64,000 bases of DNA, from NCBI RefSeq assembly GCF_001612825.1, contig NZ_BDBE01000013.1, positions 31,899 through 95,898 of the forward strand. Direction: 5' to 3'. Below are positions 26,008 through 36,293 of this stretch, piece after piece. This DNA comes from Nocardia caishijiensis NBRC 108228 (GTDB lineage Bacteria; Actinomycetota; Actinomycetes; Mycobacteriales; Mycobacteriaceae). The notes beneath the pieces are model-generated. The model was not told the DNA's origin. It did no database searches and saw only the letters and a program-made list of their open reading frames with translations. The translations under genes and the position numbers were made by a program. Position 1 is the stretch's first letter; the number at the start of each line of letters is the position of its first letter.

Positions 26008-26164
26008 CGCCGCGGGATCGGCGTTGATCTAACTCATTCCACATCCCAACCTCGCCCAACATTCCTGTCGAGGTTTTGGACGCGCGGGAACGCGAAGAAG
26101 ATCCCTATTGTGTGGTATGTCTCATTCGATAGTCGTTTGCTATGAGCCAGGCAGAAAGCAAGCT

Positions 26165-26530
26165 TCAGCCTGTGATCGAACGAACGGCAGCCTGAAGTGT
26201 CGCGTCGTCGACCTCGCCGACCACGAACCCCTTGGCGACAATGTGCCGCACCAGCGAAGGCTCCGGGGGCACACCGTATTTGCGCAGGTAATGGGGCACC
26301 GCACCGGCCCAGACGAAGACGCCGTCGGTCTGGTAGTTCAGCGGCACATCACGCTGCCCTGGGTCGAAATCGTCGGTGGCGTAACTGCGGGCGCTGAGGA
26401 TCACCGGCGCGGATTCGAGATATGCCAGCACCTGAGGTGTGATCCGAGGATCGACGGGAGGTCGGTTCACCACCGGCTTTCCTGCGGCATTGCGCCCGTC
26501 GAACGGTGGCGCCGACCGAAAGTCACTCAT
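26165..26530 (-). CDS. Small conserved protein, possible immunity factor
   Basis: A 121-residue protein read from ATG 26530 (MSDFRSAPPFDG...). The core is LNYQTDGVFVWAGAVPHYLR followed by PPEPSLVRHIVAKGF, a pattern I associate with small actinobacterial proteins next to ESX toxins: a Trp-bearing strand, then a helix, then a short C-terminal domain. The named family is not recognised. It is upstream of, and on the same strand as, the WXG100-toxin pair. A longer start (TTG 26539) is possible. Confidence 0.6.
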   Translation of the reverse strand: MSDFRSAPPFDGRNAAGKPVVNRPPVDPRITPQVLAYLESAPVILSARSYATDDFDPGQRDVPLNYQTDGVFVWAGAVPHYLRKYGVPPEPSLVRHIVAKGFVVGEVDDATLQAAVRSITG

Positions 26531-26589
26531 AACCGCCAACGTACTAGGAGATCAGGGTCGCGCCATCTCTGACGACAACGGCTCCGCGG

Positions 26590-26751
26590 CTATGGCACGG
26601 CCACCAGGGTGAGGACGGGGTCGAGCCCTGTGAAGTCATCAGGGTTGCGGGTGTAGAGCGGTAGGTCGTTCGCCGAAGCGATGGCCGCGATCATCAGATC
26701 GCACTTCCGTGGCTTGGGGTTGCGGCTTTCGGCGACAACGAGTTTGGCCAT
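26590..26751 (-). pseudogene. 3' remnant of a VapC (PIN) toxin
   Basis: The frame ends CDLMIAAIASANDLPLYTRNPDDF followed by TGLDPVLTLVAVP, the C-terminal third of a VapC PIN domain with the late Asp and TRN motif intact. Matching sequence extends slightly upstream (DALGFCSSSGRRFTTM) to about 26802, then meets a stop. The N-terminal metal-binding half is missing. Confidence 0.75.
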
Positions 26752-26802
26752 TGTCGTGAATCGTCGCCCCGACGATGAGCAGAAGCCGAGCGCGTCGACT
26801 GC

Positions 26803-26898
26803 TCAGTCATCGAGGCGGTCCGCACCGCCCGCTTCGAGCGCGTCCATGACGCCTGCGCCGTCGTTGCAAAGCTCGGCGTGGGTGATCGTCCTGGTCAT
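26803..26898 (-). pseudogene. 5' remnant of a Phd/YefM-type antitoxin
   Basis: The frame MTRTITHAELCNDGAGVMDA-LEAGG-ADRLDD-stop begins like a normal antitoxin (consensus MRTITHAELRNDSA.VMDAVE.GE) but stops after 31 residues. The C-terminal DNA-binding and toxin-wrapping parts are absent. It adjoins the VapC remnant, so one internal deletion probably removed the end of the antitoxin and the start of the toxin. Confidence 0.7.
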
Positions 26899-26950
26899 GA
26901 CACACAATGATGCCGAGGGCGGCTATCCACCGCCATGGGCGTCGATGCTC

Positions 26951-27925
26951 TCAGATCGCCAGCACAGTCTTCCCGCGTGCACTGCCCGCGCCGAGCACGG
27001 CGGGGGCGGCTTCCAGCGGCACCGTCATCTGGACCGGAACCACCACGTCGCCCGCGGCGACCCGCGCGAGCAGGCGGCTCAATTCTGGTCCGCGGCCTTT
27101 GGATTCGAAGTTTCCGCCAGTGATGCCGCGCTCGCTCAGCGCCTGTTCGTCGGCGGCCCAGACGGTGGTGTAGGCGTGGCCGCCGTGGCGGACGAGGGTG
27201 GCGTGGTCGGCGAAAGCCGGTGCGGTGCTGACCAGATCGAACAGGACGTCGATGCCGTCGGGGTGGGTGAAGCGCACGGCGTCGACCACGCTCGAGTCGA
27301 CCTGGGTGCCGGGGTCGTGGCTGTTGGGGCGGGCCTGGGTGTAGTCGACGGTCTCGGCGGCGCCGAGGCGGGCGACCTGGTCGGTGGCGTCGGCGCGGGC
27401 GGTGGCGATCACGTGCGCGCCCGCGATATTGGCCAGTTGCACGAGGAAGGAGCCGACACCGCCGGTGGCGCCGACGATCAGCACGGTCTGGCCGGGCTGG
27501 ATGTGGGCGGCGTCGACCAGGTCCTGGGCGGTGAGCCCGGCGATCGGCAGGGCGGCGGCGGCGACGGAGGTGATGCCGTCGGGGATCTTCACCAATGTGG
27601 CGTCCTCGGGGACGGTCGCGTATTGCGCCCAGCTGCCGTGGCCCGCAGGAGCGGTGAGGAATTTGCCGACCACCTTGTCGCCCACGGCGAACGAGGTGAC
27701 GCCGGACCCGACCGCCGACACCGTGCCCGCGCCGTCCACGCCGAGGATCATCGGGAAGTCGGTCGGCATTTTTCCTTCGAGCAGCCCGTCGGCCATCTTC
27801 AGATCGAACGGGTTGACGCCCGCGGCGTCCAGGGCGACCTGCACGTCACCGGGACCGGGCTCGGGCACCGGCATATCGGCGAGTTCGGGTGTGGCACCGA
27901 ACTTGTGAACCACGATGGCGCGCAT
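26951..27925 (-). CDS. NADP-dependent quinone-oxidoreductase-like medium-chain dehydrogenase
   Basis: A 324-residue zinc-less MDR enzyme: a GroES-like N-terminal domain (MRAIVVHKFG..., PEPGPGDVQVALDAAGVNPFDLK), the cofactor loop VLIVGATGGVGSFLVQLA and a closing substrate domain ending ARGKTVLAI. Catalytic-zinc cysteines are absent, as in quinone oxidoreductases. It probably reduces quinones or enones with NADPH. The start is ATG 27925; a TTG nine bases upstream only adds three residues. Confidence 0.88.
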   Translation of the reverse strand: MRAIVVHKFGATPELADMPVPEPGPGDVQVALDAAGVNPFDLKMADGLLEGKMPTDFPMILGVDGAGTVSAVGSGVTSFAVGDKVVGKFLTAPAGHGSWAQYATVPEDATLVKIPDGITSVAAAALPIAGLTAQDLVDAAHIQPGQTVLIVGATGGVGSFLVQLANIAGAHVIATARADATDQVARLGAAETVDYTQARPNSHDPGTQVDSSVVDAVRFTHPDGIDVLFDLVSTAPAFADHATLVRHGGHAYTTVWAADEQALSERGITGGNFESKGRGPELSRLLARVAAGDVVVPVQMTVPLEAAPAVLGAGSARGKTVLAI

Positions 27926-28038
27926 GGTCGACAACTCCTCGTATTCGGGGGTGATCCAGGCACCGCAATCCTAGGCTCAGGGGGCTCCGACATGCGGCGT
28001 AGCGTGAGGCGGCGTGGCGAACCGGCGCGAAAAAGTTT

Positions 28039-28063
28039 AAGTTGAGCGGAACAGACTCAACTT
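28039..28063 (+). promoter_or_regulatory. HAIR-type HspR operator upstream of clpB
   Basis: A perfect inverted repeat AAGTTGAG-N9-CTCAACTT, containing the HspR core TTGAG-N9-CTCAA. It begins 71 bases before the clpB start. The same core is present before dnaK, so HspR probably controls both. Confidence 0.8.
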
Positions 28064-28109
28064 TGCCGACGTTGAACCAGTCGATACCGGAATTACCCCG
28101 AGGAGACCT

Positions 28110-30683
<2,574 letters not shown>

Positions 30684-30692
30684 TTTATCCAC

Positions 30693-30728
30693 AGCCCGGT
30701 GCGTAGGACCCTCCCTACGCGCCGGGCT
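30693..30728 (+). terminator. Hairpin after clpB
   Basis: The arms AGCCCGGTGCGTAGG and CCTACGCGCCGGGCT are complementary over almost 15 bases with a 6-base loop, starting 10 bases after the clpB stop. No T-run follows. It probably ends the clpB transcript, or reduces read-through into the membrane protein gene. Confidence 0.6.
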
Positions 30729-30745
30729 GACCTACGCTGGGAGTC

Positions 30746-31528
30746 ATGACGAATCCGAACGATCCGTGGGGACAACGCCCGGAGGATTCGCCGACCGAAC
30801 GGCTGGGTTCGCCAGGGAACGAAACCACACGGCCGTACGGCGGTGGGTTCGACGAGTGGGGACAACCGTCGAACCCCACCCAGGCACTGCCGCCGCACGA
30901 TGCCCAATGGGGACCGTATGAAAGTGGTTATCCCGCAGCGCAACCCGCGCCCCAACCGGCCTACGGGCAGGGTTATCCGCCCGGTTACGGGCCGGGGGAC
31001 CCCGCCGGTCATCCACCGCGTCCACAGGACGGCGACCAGCAGCAACCGCCGAAGAAGCACACGGGCCTGTGGATCGCCCTCGGCCTTGCCGTCGTCGCGC
31101 TCATCGCCTTCGGCGGCATCCTGGCCGGTCTGATGCTCACCGGTGGCGGCGGTTCCGACGACGACACCGCCGCCGCACCACCCACCACCCAGACCCTGCA
31201 ACCACCGACCAGGCAAACCACCCCGACCGCGCCGCCGAGCGCGAGCGGCCTGCCCGGCTTACCCGGCCTCGGTGGCACCGAAGACCTCGGCGCCACCATG
31301 GGCAGCATCACCGCCAACACCGGCACCGAGATCACCATGAGCACGCTCGGCGGGTCGAGCGTGCGCGTGTTGATCGACGAGGCCACGCAGGTGATCTCGT
31401 TGAGCACCACGAAGGCGAGCGAACTTCCGGTCGGTGACATGGTTATGGTGCAGGGCGACAAGAACCCAGACGGGTCGATCCGCGCCAAGATCATCATCAG
31501 CACGGCGCTCCCGAGCGGCCCCCGATGA
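30746..31528 (+). CDS. Single-pass membrane protein with Pro/Gly/Tyr-rich cytoplasmic N terminus
   Basis: A 260-residue protein. Residues 1-104 are rich in Pro, Gly, Gln and Tyr and lack order. A transmembrane helix follows (about 106-132, GLWIALGLAVVALIAFGGIL), then a Thr/Pro tether and a small beta domain (GATMGSITANTGTEITMSTL, DMVMVQGDKNPDGSIRAKII) resembling DUF5666-type OB-like domains that sit outside the cell. The function is unknown. It starts at ATG 30746 and lies between clpB and ttfA, both of which are linked in mycobacteria. Confidence 0.65.
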   Translation: MTNPNDPWGQRPEDSPTERLGSPGNETTRPYGGGFDEWGQPSNPTQALPPHDAQWGPYESGYPAAQPAPQPAYGQGYPPGYGPGDPAGHPPRPQDGDQQQPPKKHTGLWIALGLAVVALIAFGGILAGLMLTGGGGSDDDTAAAPPTTQTLQPPTRQTTPTAPPSASGLPGLPGLGGTEDLGATMGSITANTGTEITMSTLGGSSVRVLIDEATQVISLSTTKASELPVGDMVMVQGDKNPDGSIRAKIIISTALPSGPR

Positions 31529-31596
31529 GCGACCCGCGCGTCGAATCCCCGGTGCTACCGGGCAATCACGGCGACGGCTGGATAGGCTAGGCGACG

Positions 31597-32721
31597 ATGA
31601 CGGCTATGTGGTTCGGCTTGGCGGCGATCGCACTCGTTGGTGCGGTCGTACTGCTGTATTTCGATCGGGTCCAGCGCCAGCGCACCGGGCACGCCCGCCA
31701 GGTGTGGGCGAAGTCCCAGGGCTACACCTATGTGTCGGTGGAGCCCGCCCTCGCCTCGACGTGGCGGCGTGGCGCGCTGGCCAAGCTCGGCTACCTGTCG
31801 GCGGTCGACGTGGTCTCCGGCATCCGCAAGGGCGAGAAGTTCGTGCTCTTCGACCTGGAGGACGCCGCGACCCTGGTGGCCGTGCGCCGCCAGATCGGCT
31901 CCGAGATCGACGTCGACATGCGGCTCAAGACCGCGTCGCCGCCCAAGGACCACGACCTGGAGCTGCTCGGCGCCATCGGTGACCGGGTCGTGTTCGCCAC
32001 CGACCCCGATATCGCCCGCCACGCCGTCGACCAGCGGATGGTCGGGTTCATCGAATCCCTGTCCGACACCGTGCAGATGCTGTGGAGCGAGGGCAACTGG
32101 ACCCTCGGCATGCTCCCGGTCGGCAGCGCCGCCAAGGATTGGGAGACCGCCATCGACGCGGTGCTTCGCCTGTCGGGCCTGCTGCACGTGCTGCCGCCGG
32201 TGGCCGAACCGAACGAATACACCCGTCCCCGTTCGGGTATGGGCGAACCGTCCGCGGAAGACTTCCGCGACGAGTACGACGACTACACTCCGGCCGCCCG
32301 CGTGCCCGATGCCGACGGCCGCGCCCGCTTCCCCGGCCCCGATGACGACGATGTCGACGACCACTACGGCCGCGCCGCCGAACCGCTGTTCCCGACGCCG
32401 CCCACCCCGGCCGCCGACGACGAGTACGACCGCCGTGCGCCCCGCAAACCGTCCTTCGCGGCGGACCCGGACTTCGATCCCGACCTCGACGACCCGGACT
32501 TCGAAGACCAGCCCGCCCCCGGCCGCCGCCCGCTCGGCGAACCGCCCAAGCGCCCGTCGCTGGCCGTCGTCCCGGAACCGCGTCCCCGGGTGGAGCCGCC
32601 GCGTCCGCGCGTCGAGGAACCGCGTCCGCGCACGGAGGAACCGCGCGACGACGACTCCGACCAGCCCGGCGGCCCCTTCCACCCAGGTTTCCGTCCCTAC
32701 CAGGGGCCCGTCCCGAAGTGA
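31597..32721 (+). CDS. ttfA: Trehalose monomycolate transport factor TtfA (Rv0383c-like)
   Basis: A 374-residue protein with an N-terminal transmembrane helix (WFGLAAIALVGAVVLLYF), then a cytoplasmic ordered domain (about 30-205: GYTYVSVEPALASTWRRGAL, MRLKTASPPKDHDLELLGAI, WTLGMLPVGS) and an acidic, Pro-rich disordered tail. In M. tuberculosis and M. smegmatis TtfA is essential for MmpL3-dependent export of trehalose monomycolate. Synteny with clpB and pyrE matches Rv0382c-Rv0384c. The tail is not needed for the assignment and may bind partners. The start is ATG 31597. Confidence 0.78.
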   Translation: MTAMWFGLAAIALVGAVVLLYFDRVQRQRTGHARQVWAKSQGYTYVSVEPALASTWRRGALAKLGYLSAVDVVSGIRKGEKFVLFDLEDAATLVAVRRQIGSEIDVDMRLKTASPPKDHDLELLGAIGDRVVFATDPDIARHAVDQRMVGFIESLSDTVQMLWSEGNWTLGMLPVGSAAKDWETAIDAVLRLSGLLHVLPPVAEPNEYTRPRSGMGEPSAEDFRDEYDDYTPAARVPDADGRARFPGPDDDDVDDHYGRAAEPLFPTPPTPAADDEYDRRAPRKPSFAADPDFDPDLDDPDFEDQPAPGRRPLGEPPKRPSLAVVPEPRPRVEPPRPRVEEPRPRTEEPRDDDSDQPGGPFHPGFRPYQGPVPK

Positions 32722-32769
32722 TCTTGGTGCCGTGACGCGGCATCCCCGTCGAGTGAGAATCGACCAGCT

Positions 32770-33576
32770 ATGACCGATATCCCCGCGCGCCTGCCCGGTG
32801 CGTCCCGCCCCGTCGCCATGATCACCGGCCCGACCAGTGGCATCGGCCTCGGTTTCGCCCACCGCCTCGCCGCGCTCGGCTACGACCTGGTGCTCGTGGC
32901 CAGGAACGAGGTGCGGCTGCGCGCCCTCGCCGACGAACTCGGCCGCCGCTTCGCCACCTCCGCCGAGGTCCTCGTCGCCGACCTGGCCGATGACGACGAC
33001 CGCGCCCGCGTCGCCGAACGGGCCGAGGCCGGTCTCCAATTCCTGGTCAACAACGCCGGTTTCGCGCACTCGGGGGAGTTCTGGACCCTCGAGCCCGCCG
33101 AGTTGCAGGCCCAACTCGACGTGAACGTGACCTCGGTCGTGCAGCTCACCCGGGCCGCACTGCCCGCCATGATCGCGGCAGCCAACGGCTCGATCGTCAA
33201 CGTGGCGAGCGTGGCGGGTCTGGTGCCCGGCCGCGGGTCGACCTATTCGGCATCGAAGGCCTATGTCGTCGCCTTCACCGAGGGTCTCGCCGGTGGCCTG
33301 TCCGGCACCGGCGTGCGCATCCAGGCGCTGTGCCCCGGTTTCGTGCGCACCGAGTTCCACGAGCGCGCGGGTATCGAGATGAGCTCGGTGCCCGCACCGA
33401 TGTGGCTCACGGTGGATCAGGTGGTCGACGGCTGCCTGCACGACCTGGAATCGGGCCGGATCATCAGCGTTCCCGGCTTGCAGTACAAGGTCATCACCAC
33501 GGTGGCGGGCATGGTGCCGCGCACGCTCATCACGCGGCTCAATCGCGGCCTGTTCAACGCGCGCGGCCGGACCTAG
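32770..33576 (+). CDS. Short-chain dehydrogenase/reductase
   Basis: A 268-residue classical-type SDR. The cofactor loop is MITGPTSGIGLGFA, the NNAG motif reads VNNAGFAHSG, and the catalytic Ser and YSASK (Tyr, Lys) follow. A hydrophobic end near the C terminus is common in membrane-associated SDRs. The substrate is unknown; neighbours in pyrimidine and fatty-acid metabolism do not define it. The start is ATG 32770. Confidence 0.88.
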   Translation: MTDIPARLPGASRPVAMITGPTSGIGLGFAHRLAALGYDLVLVARNEVRLRALADELGRRFATSAEVLVADLADDDDRARVAERAEAGLQFLVNNAGFAHSGEFWTLEPAELQAQLDVNVTSVVQLTRAALPAMIAAANGSIVNVASVAGLVPGRGSTYSASKAYVVAFTEGLAGGLSGTGVRIQALCPGFVRTEFHERAGIEMSSVPAPMWLTVDQVVDGCLHDLESGRIISVPGLQYKVITTVAGMVPRTLITRLNRGLFNARGRT

Positions 33577-33651
33577 GGCATGGCGTGGGCCCCGGCGGCG
33601 GCAGCGTAGCGTAATCGCGCAGGGCCCACGCAGATGACGAAAGGAAACCGG

Positions 33652-34215
33652 ATGATCGACCAGGCACGTCAGGCGCTCACCGAAGCCGATCGCGACCAGT
33701 TGGCCGCGCTCGTGCGCGAGCTCGCGGTCGTGCACGGCAAGGTGACATTGTCCTCGGGCAAGGAGGCCGACTACTACGTCGACCTGCGCCGCGCGACGCT
33801 GCACCACCAGGCCGCCCCGCTGATCGGGTCGCTGCTGCGTGAGCTGGTCGCCGACTGGGACTTCGACGCCGTCGGCGGTCTCACCATGGGCGCCGATCCC
33901 GTCGCGATGGCCGTGATGCACGCACCCGGCCGCCCGATCGATGCGTTCGTCGTCCGCAAGGCCGCCAAGGCGCACGGTATGCAGCGTCAGATCGAGGGCC
34001 CCGACGTCGTCGGCAAACGGGTCCTGGTGGTCGAGGACACCACAACCACAGGCAACTCGCCGCTCACCGCTGTACGCGCGCTGCGTGACGCGGGCGCCAT
34101 CGTGGTGGGTGTGGCCACCGTCGTGGACCGCGAAACGGGCGCTGACCAGGTGATCGCCGCCGAGGGGCTGGAATACCGGTCCATCCTCGGTCTCGACGAC
34201 TTGGCTCTGAGTTAG
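33652..34215 (+). CDS. pyrE: Orotate phosphoribosyltransferase
   Basis: A 187-residue enzyme of de novo pyrimidine synthesis, joining orotate and PRPP to form OMP. The PRPP-binding signature VLVVEDTTTTGNS is clear, as is the orotate/phosphate region FVVRKAAKAHG. The start is ATG 33652, preceded by AAAGGAAA; the upstream in-frame ATG 33634 is less likely. It lies downstream of ttfA and the SDR, as in mycobacteria. Confidence 0.93.
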   Translation: MIDQARQALTEADRDQLAALVRELAVVHGKVTLSSGKEADYYVDLRRATLHHQAAPLIGSLLRELVADWDFDAVGGLTMGADPVAMAVMHAPGRPIDAFVVRKAAKAHGMQRQIEGPDVVGKRVLVVEDTTTTGNSPLTAVRALRDAGAIVVGVATVVDRETGADQVIAAEGLEYRSILGLDDLALS

Positions 34216-34283
34216 CCTGAACGACAGAAAACTCGGACGGCGACGAAGCCGTTCGGCAGGTGAGAAGGACGTGTGAGTCACCC

Positions 34284-35342
34284 GTGGTGAGCATTGCAAT
34301 CAACAAAGGTCGCGACAATGTCGCGATGCTCGGGATCGGTGCCTACCGCCCGCAGCGCATCGTCAGCAATGCCGAGGTGTGTGAGGTTCTCGACTCGACG
34401 CCCGATTGGATCTTCGAACGCACCGGCATCCACAACCGGCGCTGGATCAGCGGCGACGAGACCATCCGCTCGATCGCGGTGGCCGCCGGTGCGCGTGCGC
34501 TGAAGAACACGCCGGTCGACCCGACCAAGATCGGCGCGGTCATCCTGTGCACCTCGAGCTGGCTCAAGCTCACCCCGCACGGCGCGCCGTCGGTGGCCTT
34601 CGACCTCGGTCTCAACGGCGTCGCCGCGTTCGACCTCACCTCCGGCTGCGGCGGCTTCGGTTACGGCCTCGGTGTCGCCGCCGACCTGATCCGCGCCGGT
34701 TCGGCCGACTACGTGCTGGTGATCGGTGCCGAGACCATGACCGTCGGCCTCGACCCGACCGACCGCGGCACCGCGATGATCTTCGGCGACGGTGCGGGTG
34801 CCGTCGTCGTCGGCCCGGCCGAGGAGAACGGTATCTCCCCGACGGTGTGGGGCAGTGACGGCGAGAACGCCGAGGCCATCGCCCAGGATGTCGACTTCCT
34901 CGCCTACATGAACAAGGCCCAGGCCATGCAGGGCACCGATCCCGAGGTTGAGCCGATCGGGCGCATGTCGCTGCACATGGAGGGCCCCAAGGTCTTCCGG
35001 TGGGCCGCGGTCACCCTCCCGCGTGCCCTGTCGGCGGCGCTGGACGCCTCCGGTGTGGCCAAGGAGGACATCGAGGTGTTCATCCCGCACCAGGCCAATG
35101 CCCGCATCAACGAGCTGATGAAGAAGAACCTCGGCCTCGCCGAGAACATCCCGATGGCCAACGACATCGAGAACACCGGCAACACCTCGGCGGCCTCGAT
35201 CCCGCTGGCCATGGAGGAGATGCTGGTGACCGGCAAGGCCAAGGGCGGTCAGCTGGCGCTGCTGCTCGGCTTCGGCGCGGGCCTGAGCTACGCGGGCCAG
35301 GTCGTCACCCTGCCGCCCGCCCCGAAGGAACCGAGCTTCTGA
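34284..35342 (+). CDS. fabH: Beta-ketoacyl-ACP synthase III (FabH-type)
   Basis: A 352-residue condensing enzyme. With the start at GTG 34284 the catalytic triad is Cys122 (LTSGCGGFGYG), His269 (IPHQANARI) and Asn300 (ENTGNTSAAS). It extends acyl-CoA primers with malonyl-ACP, linking FAS-I products to FAS-II, the route to mycolic acids. The start is uncertain: GTG 34260 is also in frame but has only a very close purine stretch, while 34284 is 15 bases after AGAAGG. It is next to pyrE, unlike the M. tuberculosis fabH locus, so it may be an additional copy. Confidence 0.9.
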   Translation: MVSIAINKGRDNVAMLGIGAYRPQRIVSNAEVCEVLDSTPDWIFERTGIHNRRWISGDETIRSIAVAAGARALKNTPVDPTKIGAVILCTSSWLKLTPHGAPSVAFDLGLNGVAAFDLTSGCGGFGYGLGVAADLIRAGSADYVLVIGAETMTVGLDPTDRGTAMIFGDGAGAVVVGPAEENGISPTVWGSDGENAEAIAQDVDFLAYMNKAQAMQGTDPEVEPIGRMSLHMEGPKVFRWAAVTLPRALSAALDASGVAKEDIEVFIPHQANARINELMKKNLGLAENIPMANDIENTGNTSAASIPLAMEEMLVTGKAKGGQLALLLGFGAGLSYAGQVVTLPPAPKEPSF

Positions 35343-35344
35343 CC

Positions 35345-36049
35345 ATGCGTCCGTTGCGCGCGGGCTATCTCGCGGCGGCGGCGGTCACCGTTTTCGGTGC
35401 CGTCACCGGCCGCGAACGCCTCCAATGGGTCGCCAAGCCCCTGCTGATGCCGTTGCTCGCGGCCGATGCAATGACCGGCGGCGCCGTTGACCCGGCCGAG
35501 CGCCGGATCCTGCTCGGCTCGCTGGCCGCCGCCACCGTCGGCGACGTCCTGCTCATCGACCCCGACGACGACCGCCGCCTCATCGCGGGCGCGTCGTCGT
35601 TCGCGGTGATGCAGACGGGGTACTCGCTGCTGTGGTGGCGCCGCGGCGCCCGGCCTCGCCCCGAGATCGCCGCGCCACGCCTACTCGCCTGGGCGGGCGC
35701 GGCCGCGCTGCTCCGCACCAAGGCCCCGGGACTTGCTCTGCCGCTCACCGCCTACGGCGCGACCCTCGGTACCGCCGCTGTCCTCGCCTCGGACCCCGCC
35801 CTCGCTCCGGCTGCGAAAACCATTGCCGGACTGAACATTCCGAACCCGGACCCCCGCAGTCGCTACGGTGCGGGCGCCCTGTTGTTCACGGTCTCCGACG
35901 GCCTCATCGTCCTACGCCGCCTCTTCGCGAAGTCCGAAAGATCCCGCCGCCTCGCCGAAGGCGTCATCCTTGCCACCTACGCGGCTGCCCAGTACCACCT
36001 CACGGTCGCACCGCCTCAGGCCGCCGCAGCCGACCACAGGGCGCGCTGA
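35345..36049 (+). CDS. YhhN/TMEM86-family lysoplasmalogenase-like membrane protein
   Basis: A 234-residue polytopic protein, about seven to eight hydrophobic helices, with the family features AADAMTGG, GSLAAATVGDVLLI and LLWWRRGA. YhhN/TMEM86 enzymes hydrolyse the vinyl-ether bond of lysoplasmalogens; in bacteria the substrate is uncertain. The start is ATG 35345, two bases after the fabH stop; the ORF extends upstream inside fabH in another phase and is a shadow there. Its last 35 codons are duplicated just downstream. Confidence 0.8.
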   Translation: MRPLRAGYLAAAAVTVFGAVTGRERLQWVAKPLLMPLLAADAMTGGAVDPAERRILLGSLAAATVGDVLLIDPDDDRRLIAGASSFAVMQTGYSLLWWRRGARPRPEIAAPRLLAWAGAAALLRTKAPGLALPLTAYGATLGTAAVLASDPALAPAAKTIAGLNIPNPDPRSRYGAGALLFTVSDGLIVLRRLFAKSERSRRLAEGVILATYAAAQYHLTVAPPQAAAADHRAR

Positions 36050-36174
36050 CCGTCTCGGCGGCGAAGACGTCATCCTCGCTACCTGCGCGGCGTCCCAGCA
36101 CTACTTCACGGTCGCACCGCCGACCCGGGTCACAGCAGCCGACCACGGCGCCCGCCTACCGCCTCGGCGGCGAC
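35948..36174 (+). repeat. Tandem duplication of the lysoplasmalogenase gene 3' end
   Basis: Unit 1 (35948-36050) is the last part of the gene. Unit 2 (36051-36159) is a diverged copy with the same order of motifs: GTCATCCT, CCCAGYACYACYTCACGGTCG and GCAGCCGACCAC. A third copy begins at 36160 and stops at about 36174. The second unit still encodes a similar peptide (VILATCAASQHYFTVAPPT) but in a different phase, after the stop codon. Confidence 0.75.
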
Positions 36175-36293
36175 AGCAATGCGATCGGCAACAGGTAGGC
36201 ACAGTGGGCCGCCTTGGGCCACAGGTACGCACAAGCCCGCGCCGACGACCGACGGCAAGCTTCCGACCTGGCCTACGCGCGTCGGCCCACAGG

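Noticed and set aside
31555..34299. 914-codon reverse frame across ttfA, SDR and pyrE
   Set aside because: It spans three well-supported genes and intergenic DNA, and its His/Arg/Gly-rich product shows no recognisable domain.
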